A DNA stretch of 64,000 bases from an uncultured Bacteroidales bacterium. Lineage in GTDB: Bacteria > Bacteroidota > Bacteroidia > Bacteroidales > Bacteroidaceae. Position numbers and translations under genes: made by a program. The stretch is taken from positions 1-64,000 of the forward strand of contig CADALZ010000003.1 in assembly GCA_902788865.1 (NCBI GenBank), read 5' to 3'. Below the pieces are notes generated by a model. It saw nothing but the letters and a program-made list of their open reading frames with translations. It ran no database searches and was not told where the DNA came from. Within the stretch, counting starts at the first letter, position 1, and each line of letters opens with the position of its first letter. Of the stretch, positions 51,631-60,679 are shown in pieces.

Positions 51631-51685
51631 CGTTGATAAAATTATAAAATGCAAAAATGCAAAAATGCAAAATTATATATAGGCT
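51631..51685 (+). repeat. Short tandem repeat in the trkH-trkA spacer
   Basis: Tandem AAAAATGC units (three full copies near 51647-51672) followed by AATTATATAT. The repeat number could change by slippage and alter spacing to the trkA ribosome site. Confidence 0.6.
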
Positions 51686-52372
51686 ATGAAGTATTTGGTG
51701 ATTGGACTTGGAAATTATGGCACCGCATTGGCTACGGAGCTTTCTGCTCTGGGCAATGAGGTGATAGTGGCCGACAATAAGCAGGGGCACATAGAGTCTA
51801 TTAAAGATAAGGTGGCAGCTGCTTTCTGCCTCGATGCCACTGATGAGATGGCTTTGGCCGTGTTGCCACTGCATAGCATCGATGCTGCCGTAGTGTCTAT
51901 CGGTGAGAACTTTGCGGCTTCTGTGCGTGTGACGGCTCTCCTGAAGAAGCTGGGGGTGCAGCATATCTTCGCTCGTGCCAATGATGCCGTGCACTACTCC
52001 ATCTTGCAGGCGTTCGACATCGAGGGCATTCTCTCTCCAGAATCGGATGCGGCCAAAGACTTGGTGCGCTACTTCGAGTTTGGCTTAGATCTGGAGGCGT
52101 TCTCCATCGATGAGCATTACTATGTGATGAAGTTCAAGGTGCCTGCCAAACTCTATGGCTACTTGGTGAACGACCTTAAACTCAGTGAGCAGTTTGGCTT
52201 GAAACTGATAGCTCTGAAGCGTGGCAAGACGTTGGTCAATAGCCTGGGCATCTCTTTCATAGAGAAAGAGGTGGTGAACCAGTTGCCCGAGGAAGACCAT
52301 CTCCTCGAAGGCGACGAGCTGGTGGTGTATGGCCGCTATAGCGATTTCCAGAAATTCTGGCGGGCGCTTTAG
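51686..52372 (+). CDS. trkA: Potassium uptake regulator TrkA/KtrA (RCK protein)
   Basis: A protein of 228 aa: a single RCK unit with the NAD-binding Rossmann motif [10 protein letters not shown] and an acidic residue after the second strand (IVADNKQ), plus a RCK-C domain (about 135-228). It gates TrkH in response to nucleotides. Its TAG stop overlaps the lepA TAA stop on the other strand in the four bases 52369-52372. Confidence 0.92.
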   Translation: MKYLVIGLGNYGTALATELSALGNEVIVADNKQGHIESIKDKVAAAFCLDATDEMALAVLPLHSIDAAVVSIGENFAASVRVTALLKKLGVQHIFARANDAVHYSILQAFDIEGILSPESDAAKDLVRYFEFGLDLEAFSIDEHYYVMKFKVPAKLYGYLVNDLKLSEQFGLKLIALKRGKTLVNSLGISFIEKEVVNQLPEEDHLLEGDELVVYGRYSDFQKFWRAL

Positions 52373-54150
52373 TCGAGCTTCAGCACAGCGAGGAAGGCTT
52401 TCTGAGGCACCTCTACATTGCCGATCTGCTTCATGCGCTTCTTGCCTCGCTTCTGCTTCTCCAAGAGCTTGCGCTTACGGCTCACGTCACCACCATAGCA
52501 CTTGGCAGTCACATCCTTGCGTACCTGCTTCACCGTTTCACGAGCGATGATCTTGGCACCAATGGCGGCTTGGATGGCTATGTCGAACTGCTGGCGAGGA
52601 ATGAGGTCCTTGAGCTTCTCGCACATGCGGCGTCCAAGGTCGTAGGCATTGCTCTCATGCGTCAGCGTGGAGAGCGCATCCACAGGCTCGCCATTCAGCA
52701 GAATGTCGAGCTTGATGAGCTTAGAGCGGCGGAAACCGTTCATGTGATAGTCGAATGAGGCATAGCCCTTCGAGATGCTCTTCAGCTTGTCGTAGAAGTC
52801 TATCACGATTTCACCCAGAGGGATGTCGTAGTATATCTCCACACGATTGCCAGACACATACTCCTGCTTTATCAGTTCTCCGCGTTTTCCGAGGCACAAC
52901 GTCATGATGGGGCCGATATAGTCGGTCTGTGTGATGATGCTGGCGCGGATGTATGGCTCTTCGATGTAGTCGATGGCCGTAGGGTCGGGCATCGCACTCG
53001 GATTGTGCACCTCCGTCATGTTGCCATGCTTGTCGAAGATATGATAGAACACGTTGGGCACCGTAGTGATGACATCCATGTCGAACTCACGGTCCAGACG
53101 CTCCTGAATGATCTCCATGTGCAGCAAGCCGAGGAATCCGCAGCGGAAGCCGAAGCCCAAGGCTACAGACGACTCTGGCGTGAAGGTCAGGGAGGCATCG
53201 TTCAGCTGCAGCTTCTCCAAGGAGGCACGCAGATTCTCATAATCGGTGGGATCGATGGGATAGACGCCTGCGAAGACCATAGGCTTTACCACCTCAAACC
53301 CCTCGATGGCCTTGTCGCAAGGGCGAGATACATGCGTGATGGTATCGCCTACACGCACCTCCGTAGAAGTCTTGATGCCAGAGATGATGTAGCCCACATC
53401 GCCCGTGCGCATCTCCTGTCTGGGTATCATGTCCATCTTCAGCACACCTATCTCATCGGCATCATACTCCATGCCCGTGTTGAAGAACTTCACATGGTCG
53501 CCCTTGCGCATCACACCGTTTACTATCTTGTAGTAAGCGATGATGCCACGGAATGAGTTGAACACAGAGTCGAAGATCAGTGCCTGCAGAGGCGCATTCT
53601 CATCGCCCTGAGGATGCGGCACGCGCTCCACGATGGCATCCAGAATCTCCTTCACACCCATGCCAGTGCGGGCCGATGCTCGGATGATGGTATCGCGCTC
53701 ACAGCCAATGAGCTCTACGATTTCGTCTTCCACCTCATCAGGCATGGCACTTGGCATGTCGCACTTATTGATGACAGGGATGATCTCCAAGTCGTGCTCC
53801 AGCGCCATGTAGAGATTTGAGATGGTCTGTGCCTGAACGCCCTGACTGGCATCTACTACCAGCAAAGCCCCTTCGCAAGCAGCGATGGAGCGTGAAACCT
53901 CGTAGGAGAAATCAACATGTCCCGGAGTGTCAATGAGATTCAGCACATACTTCTGTCCGTCTTTTTCATACTCCATCTGTATGGCGTGGCTCTTGATGGT
54001 GATGCCGCGCTCTTTCTCCAAATCCATATCGTCGAGCATCTGCCCTTCTGTGATTTGGATGGTGTTGGTGTACTCCAACAAGCGATCTGCCAAGGTAGAC
54101 TTACCGTGGTCTATGTGTGCGATGATGCAGAAATTACGTATATGCTTCAT
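52369..54150 (-). CDS. lepA: Elongation factor 4 (back-translocating GTPase LepA)
   Basis: A protein of 593 aa, normal length. G motifs are [17 protein letters not shown] and NKCD. The C-terminal LepA-specific domain ends with [19 protein letters not shown], typical of the family. It acts on stalled ribosomes. Own promoter (TATCTTTG, 54174-54181); convergent with trkA. Confidence 0.97.
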   Translation of the reverse strand: MKHIRNFCIIAHIDHGKSTLADRLLEYTNTIQITEGQMLDDMDLEKERGITIKSHAIQMEYEKDGQKYVLNLIDTPGHVDFSYEVSRSIAACEGALLVVDASQGVQAQTISNLYMALEHDLEIIPVINKCDMPSAMPDEVEDEIVELIGCERDTIIRASARTGMGVKEILDAIVERVPHPQGDENAPLQALIFDSVFNSFRGIIAYYKIVNGVMRKGDHVKFFNTGMEYDADEIGVLKMDMIPRQEMRTGDVGYIISGIKTSTEVRVGDTITHVSRPCDKAIEGFEVVKPMVFAGVYPIDPTDYENLRASLEKLQLNDASLTFTPESSVALGFGFRCGFLGLLHMEIIQERLDREFDMDVITTVPNVFYHIFDKHGNMTEVHNPSAMPDPTAIDYIEEPYIRASIITQTDYIGPIMTLCLGKRGELIKQEYVSGNRVEIYYDIPLGEIVIDFYDKLKSISKGYASFDYHMNGFRRSKLIKLDILLNGEPVDALSTLTHESNAYDLGRRMCEKLKDLIPRQQFDIAIQAAIGAKIIARETVKQVRKDVTAKCYGGDVSRKRKLLEKQKRGKKRMKQIGNVEVPQKAFLAVLKLD

Positions 54151-54173
54151 TGTGGAAATCTGATTTTAGGGGA

Positions 54174-54181
54174 CAAAGATA
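54174..54181 (-). promoter_or_regulatory. Promoter -7 element of lepA
   Basis: Minus-strand TATCTTTG, 23 bp before ATG 54150 and just 13 bp from the susD stop, so lepA is a separate unit from susCD. Confidence 0.65.
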
Positions 54182-54194
54182 ATAAAAATCCCTT

Positions 54195-55820
54195 TCAATA
54201 CCCATAGTTTTGGGTAATATTTGGATTTTGCATCACCACGTCGCCAGGGATGGGGAAGACGGTGGTATATCCACTCTCCTCATTCTCCAGCATCGGACGG
54301 TCTGAATAGGCACGGGTAAATTGTCGGAAGCGCACTAAGTCTTGGCGACGCCAACCTTCCCACATCAATTCCAACTTTCGCTCTTCCAAAATGTTCTCCA
54401 AGGTGGCAGGACGGTAATTCATGCCGGCACGTTCACGCACGGCATTCAACTCTTCATCACCATTCTCACCGTTGCGCACTTTGGCTTCGGCTTTCATCAG
54501 CAAGACATCGGCATAGCGGAAGAGGACGATATCATTGTTCATCAGCTTACCATCTTTCGGAGCAGTCTTGTCCACTTCGTACTTCTTCATGCGTGCTCCT
54601 GCTGTTTGCTCATACTCAGAACCAGAGAGATCCAACCTAATGGCTGTGGGTTGGTATTCTAGAGGGGCTCCAGACTGGAGAATTACTTCCTGGCCATCGA
54701 GGTCATAGACAGGGCCATAGTAGAAACTCCAGTAGAAACGCATATCTTCTTCATCAGTGCCATAGCCAAAGGTGGCCAATGTCTCTAACGTAGCGCTGGA
54801 CCCGTTCTCTCCTCCGAAACCATAAGCAGCTGCATGTTGGTAGTGATAGGAGCGGAAGAGGTTCTGCATCTGGTTGATGTAGAGGTTAGGATCCATCGGT
54901 ATGGTGAAGATATTCTCACGTGACGACTCATTGTGAACGGAAAAATTGTCTATGAAATTGTTTTCCAATTGGTAGCCAAGTGCCTCCAGCATATTGCAGT
55001 AATGCATCACGGCTTCCCAAGCATTGACCTTCAAGTCTTCCGCAATATTGAAAATGGGTTGGCTCACATCAGGAACCACACTGTCTGTCCAGTTATCATC
55101 AGTATAGATTTCAGCGTTCAGAAAGAGCTTTGCCAATAGGAAGCAAGACACAGGCATGGTGATGCGGCCATAGTAGTCGCCTTGATAGTTGCTGCGTTCG
55201 AAAGAGAGGGAATAGAGCGTCTCTTGCAGTTCATTGACCACGAAATGGAACACTTCACTGCGTGAACTCTGCTTCACATCACTCATCGACGTGTTGGAAG
55301 AGAGTACCAGAGGCACGCGTCCATACATATCCAGCAGATAATAATAGTACATGGCCCTGAGCGCCCTCACTTCTGCTGTGTAGGCCTCATATTGCTCGGC
55401 ACTCAGCAGATGGGCATGCTGCTCCAGCTTCTCCAGAGAGCGGTTGCTGAGCACGATGACTTTGTAGAGATACTCCCAAGTGGCCTGAATGCTGCTGCTT
55501 GAGGCCCAGTCGTGTGTGAAGAGAGCCTGCCAGAAACCACCATCATACCAGTCGCTTCCACGAGTGGGAATCATCGCTTCATCTGTAGTAAACGTATTCA
55601 GATCATAGAGTCCGCGATAGGTGCCTTGCAAGCCCTGACTGTCCTCATATCCACCTATGTAGTTGTAGAGCACAGCCACGGTGTTCAGATAGAGGTTGGT
55701 GGCATCTTCGTAAGCCTGCTCTTCAGGGATACGATCCTTGGGATGCTCTTCCAGATAGTCGGAGCAAGCCGTCAGCATGCAAGCTGTGATCAGTCCTATG
55801 TATAAAAGTCTTCTCATCAT
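54195..55820 (-). CDS. SusD/RagB-family nutrient-binding lipoprotein
   Basis: A protein of 541 aa. The lipobox is LTACSDYLEE (Cys19), the usual SusD N terminus. It has the TPR-type helices of the family (VRALRAMYYYYLLDMYGRVPLV) and the C-terminal RERAGMNYR... ERKLELMWEGWRRQDLVRF. It forms the lid over the adjacent SusC barrel. The ligand cannot be told; no glycoside hydrolase or regulator lies directly next to the pair. Confidence 0.92.
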   Translation of the reverse strand: MMRRLLYIGLITACMLTACSDYLEEHPKDRIPEEQAYEDATNLYLNTVAVLYNYIGGYEDSQGLQGTYRGLYDLNTFTTDEAMIPTRGSDWYDGGFWQALFTHDWASSSSIQATWEYLYKVIVLSNRSLEKLEQHAHLLSAEQYEAYTAEVRALRAMYYYYLLDMYGRVPLVLSSNTSMSDVKQSSRSEVFHFVVNELQETLYSLSFERSNYQGDYYGRITMPVSCFLLAKLFLNAEIYTDDNWTDSVVPDVSQPIFNIAEDLKVNAWEAVMHYCNMLEALGYQLENNFIDNFSVHNESSRENIFTIPMDPNLYINQMQNLFRSYHYQHAAAYGFGGENGSSATLETLATFGYGTDEEDMRFYWSFYYGPVYDLDGQEVILQSGAPLEYQPTAIRLDLSGSEYEQTAGARMKKYEVDKTAPKDGKLMNNDIVLFRYADVLLMKAEAKVRNGENGDEELNAVRERAGMNYRPATLENILEERKLELMWEGWRRQDLVRFRQFTRAYSDRPMLENEESGYTTVFPIPGDVVMQNPNITQNYGY

Positions 55821-55842
55821 AAATTCTCCTTCTGTCTATTAA

Positions 55843-58554
55843 TCAGAACTGAATGCTTATGCCTACCGTATAGGAGCGATAGACAGGGAATCCGCGTTTA
55901 TCATCCACGCCCAGGGTGCTGTTCACGATGTTGCTATTAATAATAGGTGTCAATCCGCTGTATCCAGTGATAGTGGCCAGATTGTTTACTGAAGCAGAGA
56001 GGCGCAGATTCTGGATGTACTTGCTACGAGGCAGAGGTACGTTCCAGCCAATGGTGACATAGTCGATGTTGATATAGTCGCCACGCTCGAGCCAATAGTC
56101 GGTGGCCGTTTGGTCCTTAATGCGCTGTTCTGGTGCTCCACGCATCACGTTATAGTCGGGTAGGTTGCTCATGTTCATATATGTCAGAGACGTGCCGTTG
56201 TAGATCTTATGTCCGAAGGCACCATTCACTTGCACAGCGATGTCAAAGTCCTTATATCGGAAACTGATATTGCTTCCCAGCATGGCTTTAGGTGTGGCTT
56301 GTCCTGCAATGTAGCGATCGGCTCCATCGTCAGTGCTGATTTCTCCGTCTCCGTCAAGGTCGGCTATCTCATAGCTGTAGCTACCGTCTTCGTTGCGCAC
56401 CAGTCCTGTGCAGTGAGGCAGATAGAACACACCCAAGGTCTGCCCCACTATCTGATAGGTGATGTTATTGTTGCCCCCATGGAAACCAGCACCGTTCAGT
56501 CCTGCGATGGCTGCACGGTCAGGGGCGCTGATATATTGCCCTTGATAGAATCCGCTGAGGGATACCAACTTGTTCTTTTGGAAAGCCAAGTTCACGTTGA
56601 TGTTCAGCTCCATGTCGCGTTTCTGGATAGGCGTGATGCCCAGGCCAAACTCCAAACCGCTGTTCTCCATGGATCCGAGGTTGGCAAGCAGGCGATTATA
56701 AGTGAAAGGCGGCACGCTTACATTATACATATAGAGCATGTCGCTGGTCTTCGAGGTGTAGTAGTCGGCTGTGAGCACCACGCGATTGTTGAGCACGGCC
56801 AGATCAGCACCCACATTGAATGTGCGCTTCACCTCCCATTTCAAGTCGGGGTTGGCATTCTGCGTGATGCCCATTGATACCGTTGGCGCACCATTCACAT
56901 TGACGATGCCTATGGGTTCCACCAACTGTAAGGAATTGTAGGAGTCGATAGCCCCAAGGTTGCCCGAAAGTCCGTATCCCGTACGAAGTTTAAGATTATT
57001 CAGCCACGTCACATCACGCATGAAAGGCTCATCGCTGATCACCCATGCTGCTGAGGCCGAAGGGAAGAAACCCCACTTATTGTTCTCACCCACTTTAGAG
57101 GATGCATCCGCACGGGCATTCACCGTCAGTGTGTAACGCCCTGCAAGCACATAGTTGGCACGTCCTAAGAATGACACCATGTGTGGATCTTCGAAATACG
57201 ATCCTGTGCCTTCCCACAGTCTTACGGCTCCTGCCTGAAGGTTGTTGTATCCGAAGCGATTGGTGGTGAAGTTGCTCACAGTGGTATAGAAACCTTTCAT
57301 GGATGTTTTTTGCGCTTCCGCCAAAGCCAGAAGATCCAGATGATGCGCACCATGCTCCACATTATAGTTCACCATGAAGTTTCCAAGCAGTTCCTCTGTC
57401 TTCCGCTCACTGCGATAGGCCTGTCCATGCGACCATACAGAGGTGGGGAAGAACTGCGACTGGTCAATGACATTGTAGGTGTAAGACCCGAATGCCGCCA
57501 ATGTGAGTCTGGGGCTTAAGTTCACGGCCAACTTCAGATGGGTGTTGAAGTGCGCATTGTTCTCGTGGTCTTTCTTCTCCAACAGCGAGAGCGGATGGTT
57601 TATCTGGCTGGCCGTGGTGATTTGATCCCATCCGCCGCTGGCATTCCGCCCATCTGAGAAGGTAGGATTGAAAGCCGCTGCAGAGTAGAATAGTTTTTGC
57701 TGGTCATGCAGATTGTGATTCTTTTGGAAAGAGCCGAATACGCCAAGGTCCACTTGCAGATGATCTTCGAAGGCTTTCTGTGTGAGGTCAAGCTTGGCTG
57801 TGAAGTTGCGATAATGGTTGGTTTTCACTACCGTGTTATGGTCCATCAGTCCCAAGGAGGCACGATAGTTAGACTCCGTGGTACCTCCGCCAAAGGCCAC
57901 ATGATGATTCTGCACAAATCCCTGACGGGTGATGCTTTGTGGGAAGTTGGTGTTCATGCCATGATCCAGAATGTTCAGTCCGTATTGCCTGGCCACACTG
58001 CGGAACGCATCCCCATCAAGCATCTTTAGGTTCTTATACACAGATTCAGAGCCGAAACGCCCGTCATAACTGATGTGGAACTGTCCGCTCTGTCCTTTCT
58101 TGGTGGCCACCTCTATCACACCAGACGCTCCACGTGATCCGTATTGAGCCGTTTCAGAAGCATCTTTCAGGATGGTGAAACTCTCGATATCAGCAGGATA
58201 GATGGTGCTCAGCGTACTTAGATCAGACGATACACCATCAATGATCACCAACGGGTCGTTACCGCCTGTCAATGAGGTGGTACCACGCACACGCACAGAG
58301 TTCAGCATGGCTTCATGATTGGCCCCGCTGATGCTTACACCAGCAGCCTGTCCGTTCAGTGCATCGAGCGAGTTGTTCACCAGACCTTTGTTCATGCGGT
58401 CTTCCGTTACTTTCTCCACAGAGCCTGACATAGTCTTCTGGTTGCCAGATGTGTAGCCCACGCTGATGGTGTCTTGCCTCGTGGTGGTGTTCTGTGCCTG
58501 CACTTGCAGGATGCACAGCATACAGCCCAATATGAAAGGTATCGCCCGCTTCAT
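55843..58554 (-). CDS. SusC/RagA-family TonB-dependent transporter, short form
   Basis: A protein of 903 aa. A signal peptide (VQAQ, residues 1-20) is followed almost directly by the plug (SLDALNGQAAGVSISG, SVRVRGTTSLTGGNDPLVIIDGV). The N-terminal CarboxypepD-regulatory-like domain normally found in SusC is missing, which explains the short length. The barrel ends in the typical AVNGAFGHKIYNGTSL to YRSYTVGISIQF. It imports the ligand captured by SusD. It lies 24 bp downstream of map, so it may be cotranscribed with it. Confidence 0.92.
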   Translation of the reverse strand: MKRAIPFILGCMLCILQVQAQNTTTRQDTISVGYTSGNQKTMSGSVEKVTEDRMNKGLVNNSLDALNGQAAGVSISGANHEAMLNSVRVRGTTSLTGGNDPLVIIDGVSSDLSTLSTIYPADIESFTILKDASETAQYGSRGASGVIEVATKKGQSGQFHISYDGRFGSESVYKNLKMLDGDAFRSVARQYGLNILDHGMNTNFPQSITRQGFVQNHHVAFGGGTTESNYRASLGLMDHNTVVKTNHYRNFTAKLDLTQKAFEDHLQVDLGVFGSFQKNHNLHDQQKLFYSAAAFNPTFSDGRNASGGWDQITTASQINHPLSLLEKKDHENNAHFNTHLKLAVNLSPRLTLAAFGSYTYNVIDQSQFFPTSVWSHGQAYRSERKTEELLGNFMVNYNVEHGAHHLDLLALAEAQKTSMKGFYTTVSNFTTNRFGYNNLQAGAVRLWEGTGSYFEDPHMVSFLGRANYVLAGRYTLTVNARADASSKVGENNKWGFFPSASAAWVISDEPFMRDVTWLNNLKLRTGYGLSGNLGAIDSYNSLQLVEPIGIVNVNGAPTVSMGITQNANPDLKWEVKRTFNVGADLAVLNNRVVLTADYYTSKTSDMLYMYNVSVPPFTYNRLLANLGSMENSGLEFGLGITPIQKRDMELNINVNLAFQKNKLVSLSGFYQGQYISAPDRAAIAGLNGAGFHGGNNNITYQIVGQTLGVFYLPHCTGLVRNEDGSYSYEIADLDGDGEISTDDGADRYIAGQATPKAMLGSNISFRYKDFDIAVQVNGAFGHKIYNGTSLTYMNMSNLPDYNVMRGAPEQRIKDQTATDYWLERGDYINIDYVTIGWNVPLPRSKYIQNLRLSASVNNLATITGYSGLTPIINSNIVNSTLGVDDKRGFPVYRSYTVGISIQF

Positions 58555-58578
58555 AATAATTATGAATTATAATGATGC

Positions 58579-59442
58579 TCATTGCGTGAGAATCTCATTG
58601 CCTGTCTCTGTGATGAGGATCTGGCTTTCCCATTGAGCAGAAGGCTGACCGTCGTCTGTACATACCGTCCAACCATCATCCTCATCAATGAAAACGCGAT
58701 AGGTACCCATGTTGATCATAGGTTCTATGGTGAAGGTCATGCCTGGCACCAGCACCATGCCCGTGCCTGCCTTGCCATAATGGTTCACGTTAGGTTCCTC
58801 GTGGAAACGCACGCCACAGCCATGTCCGCATAAGTCGCGCACCACGCTGAAGCCGTTGGCCTCTGCATGCTGCTGAATCACAGCACCTATGTCACCAAGG
58901 CGTGCCCAAGGCTGTGCGGCCTCAATGCCCATGTCACGACATTCGCGTGTCACCTGCACCAGTTTCTGCATCTCAGGGCTTACTTCGCCAATCATGTACA
59001 TACGAGAAGCATCGCTGAAGTAGCCTTTGTAGATGGTTGACACATCCACGTTTACGATGTCTCCGCTCTTCAGCACCTCCTTGGTGCTTGGGATGCCATG
59101 ACACACCACATCGTTGATGCTCACGCACACGCTCTTAGGATAGCCTTCGAAGAGGAAGGGAGCAGGGATGGCATCATGGTCGGTCGTGAAGGCATACACC
59201 ATGTGGTCTATCTCTGCGGTGGTCATACCCTCGCGGATGTTGGCAGAGATATAGTCCAGCAGCGCAGTGTTTATCTTAGCACTCTCACGGATGCCGTTGA
59301 GCTGTTCCTGTGTGCGCAGCAGTTTGCGATTAGGCATGTGCATGCCACGTTTTATGCAGTCCTGTGCCTTGGCCTCTGCTTCCTTAGAGCAGTAGGCTGG
59401 CATATAGCGATTTCCGAAAATTTTCTTCATTGGGTTCATCAT
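58579..59442 (-). CDS. map: Type I methionine aminopeptidase with N-terminal extension
   Basis: A protein of 287 aa. The first 45 residues (FGNRYMPAYCSKEAEAKA) are an extension before the catalytic core that starts near LLRTQEQLNGIRES. Metal ligands and catalytic residues are visible in VVCHGIPS, VDVSTIYKGYFSDASRM, GHGCGVRFHEEPNV and FTIEPM. It removes the initiator methionine. Promoter TATCTTTG at 59471-59478. Confidence 0.93.
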   Translation of the reverse strand: MMNPMKKIFGNRYMPAYCSKEAEAKAQDCIKRGMHMPNRKLLRTQEQLNGIRESAKINTALLDYISANIREGMTTAEIDHMVYAFTTDHDAIPAPFLFEGYPKSVCVSINDVVCHGIPSTKEVLKSGDIVNVDVSTIYKGYFSDASRMYMIGEVSPEMQKLVQVTRECRDMGIEAAQPWARLGDIGAVIQQHAEANGFSVVRDLCGHGCGVRFHEEPNVNHYGKAGTGMVLVPGMTFTIEPMINMGTYRVFIDEDDGWTVCTDDGQPSAQWESQILITETGNEILTQ

Positions 59443-59470
59443 TCTTTTTCGTAGGGTTTATAATTGGGTG

Positions 59471-59478
59471 CAAAGATA
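59471..59478 (-). promoter_or_regulatory. Promoter -7 element of map
   Basis: Minus-strand TATCTTTG, 28 bp before ATG 59442. The 3' end of miaA (stop at 59495) lies in the -33 region, so map is not simply read from miaA. Confidence 0.65.
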
Positions 59479-59494
59479 CAACTTTTCAGCGTAG

Positions 59495-60412
59495 TTAGAA
59501 AATATTTTGCATCACAAGCTCAATTTTCTCTTCCATAGGCAGGATGGCCTCTATCCAGTGGATGGCTATCCCTCGGCGCTCCATGCCTCTGAACCATGTC
59601 ATCTGTCGCTTGGCAAACTGATGGATGGCGATTTCCAACTGATTGAACATCTCCTCATAGGATAGTTTCCCAATGACGTGCAGCGTGAGGTACTTATACT
59701 CCAAGCCATAGTAGATAAGGTCGTCTGGCGAGAGTCCGCTGTCGAGCAGGCGACGGATTTCATCGAGCATGCCCTCCTCCAAGCGCTGCTTGAGGCGACG
59801 GGTGATCTTCTCTCGACGCAGTTCACGGCTGATGTCCAGTCCGATGATAAAGCTCCGAAGCTCTGGGAACGAGCGCACTTCGGGAGGCGTCTGTCTGTAG
59901 AACTCCTCTATCTCGATGGCACGGATGGCACGCTTGGCAGTATCCACATCTGTGGTGTTGTGCAGCGTCTTGTAGCCCTGCAAGATGACGGTCAGCTCCT
60001 CAAGGCTCTTACCCTCCAGCGCAGCCCTAAGTTCAGGATTCTGAGGCACATCCAGCAGACGGTAGCCCTTCAGGATAGACTCCAGATAGAGCCCAGTGCC
60101 TCCGCACATGATGGGCAACTTCCCTCGCTCACGGATAGCCTCATACGCCTTCAAGAAATCACGCTGATATTCGAAGAGATTATATTTATAGCCAGGGTCG
60201 CAGATATCGATGAGGTGGTAGGGGATGGCCTTGCCCTCTACCACATAATCTGCCAAGTCTTTTCCTGTGCCCAGATCCATGCCACGATAGATTTGGCGAG
60301 AGTCGGCACTGATAATCTCCGTGTCGAGTCTGGCAGCCAGATGGGCCGCAAAAGGCGTCTTGCCAGATGCCGTAGGACCCAGTATAGTCAGGAGGTCGTA
60401 TTTACTGTTCAT
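59495..60412 (-). CDS. miaA: tRNA dimethylallyltransferase
   Basis: A protein of 305 aa from ATG 60412 (MNSKYDLLTILGP); an ATG 16 codons earlier gives a basic tail without family support. P-loop GPTASGKT, ADSRQIYRGMDLGTGK, the substrate region GGTGLYLES, and the C-terminal FAKRQMTWFRG are all present. It adds a dimethylallyl group to A37 of tRNAs reading UNN codons. Divergent from the sRNA/GH2 region. Confidence 0.94.
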   Translation of the reverse strand: MNSKYDLLTILGPTASGKTPFAAHLAARLDTEIISADSRQIYRGMDLGTGKDLADYVVEGKAIPYHLIDICDPGYKYNLFEYQRDFLKAYEAIRERGKLPIMCGGTGLYLESILKGYRLLDVPQNPELRAALEGKSLEELTVILQGYKTLHNTTDVDTAKRAIRAIEIEEFYRQTPPEVRSFPELRSFIIGLDISRELRREKITRRLKQRLEEGMLDEIRRLLDSGLSPDDLIYYGLEYKYLTLHVIGKLSYEEMFNQLEIAIHQFAKRQMTWFRGMERRGIAIHWIEAILPMEEKIELVMQNIF

Positions 60413-60516
60413 GGCTACGAATTTACAACTTTTCTGCTTAAAAAGTGCCTTTTTTAGCAAAAATCCGTGTATAGGTATTAAAAAGTGTTAGAAAACATGT
60501 TTTTAAACTTGGAAAA

Positions 60517-60614
60517 TTTGCACATTCGATAAAAGTCCGTACCTTTGTATCGTGTTTTTCATAGTATTAGATTTAAGGTTAACAAGGTTGGGATACGGCG
60601 GTATCCCTTTTTTT
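60517..60614 (+). ncRNA. Candidate small RNA with own promoter and terminator
   Basis: TTTG (60517-60520), a 19-bp spacer and TACCTTTG (60540-60547) form a consensus promoter. About 45 bp downstream is a perfect terminator: GGGATAC (60590-60596), loop GGCG, GTATCCC (60601-60607) and seven T residues. The transcript would be about 60 nt from near 60554, with no start codon followed by a useful frame. The gene-proximal promoter of the GH2 gene lies downstream, so this is either an independent sRNA or an attenuated leader. Confidence 0.65.
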
Positions 60615-60649
60615 ATGCCCATAAGTTTCATATCCCCATAAAAATGCAT

Positions 60650-60657
60650 TATCTTTG
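60650..60657 (+). promoter_or_regulatory. Promoter -7 element of the GH2 gene
   Basis: TATCTTTG with TTTC at 60626-60629 (20-bp spacer). Transcription should begin near 60664, after or within the first ATG (60662), so the second ATG at 60680 is the likely start. Confidence 0.65.
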
Positions 60658-60679
60658 CTTCATGAAAAAGAATCTTATC

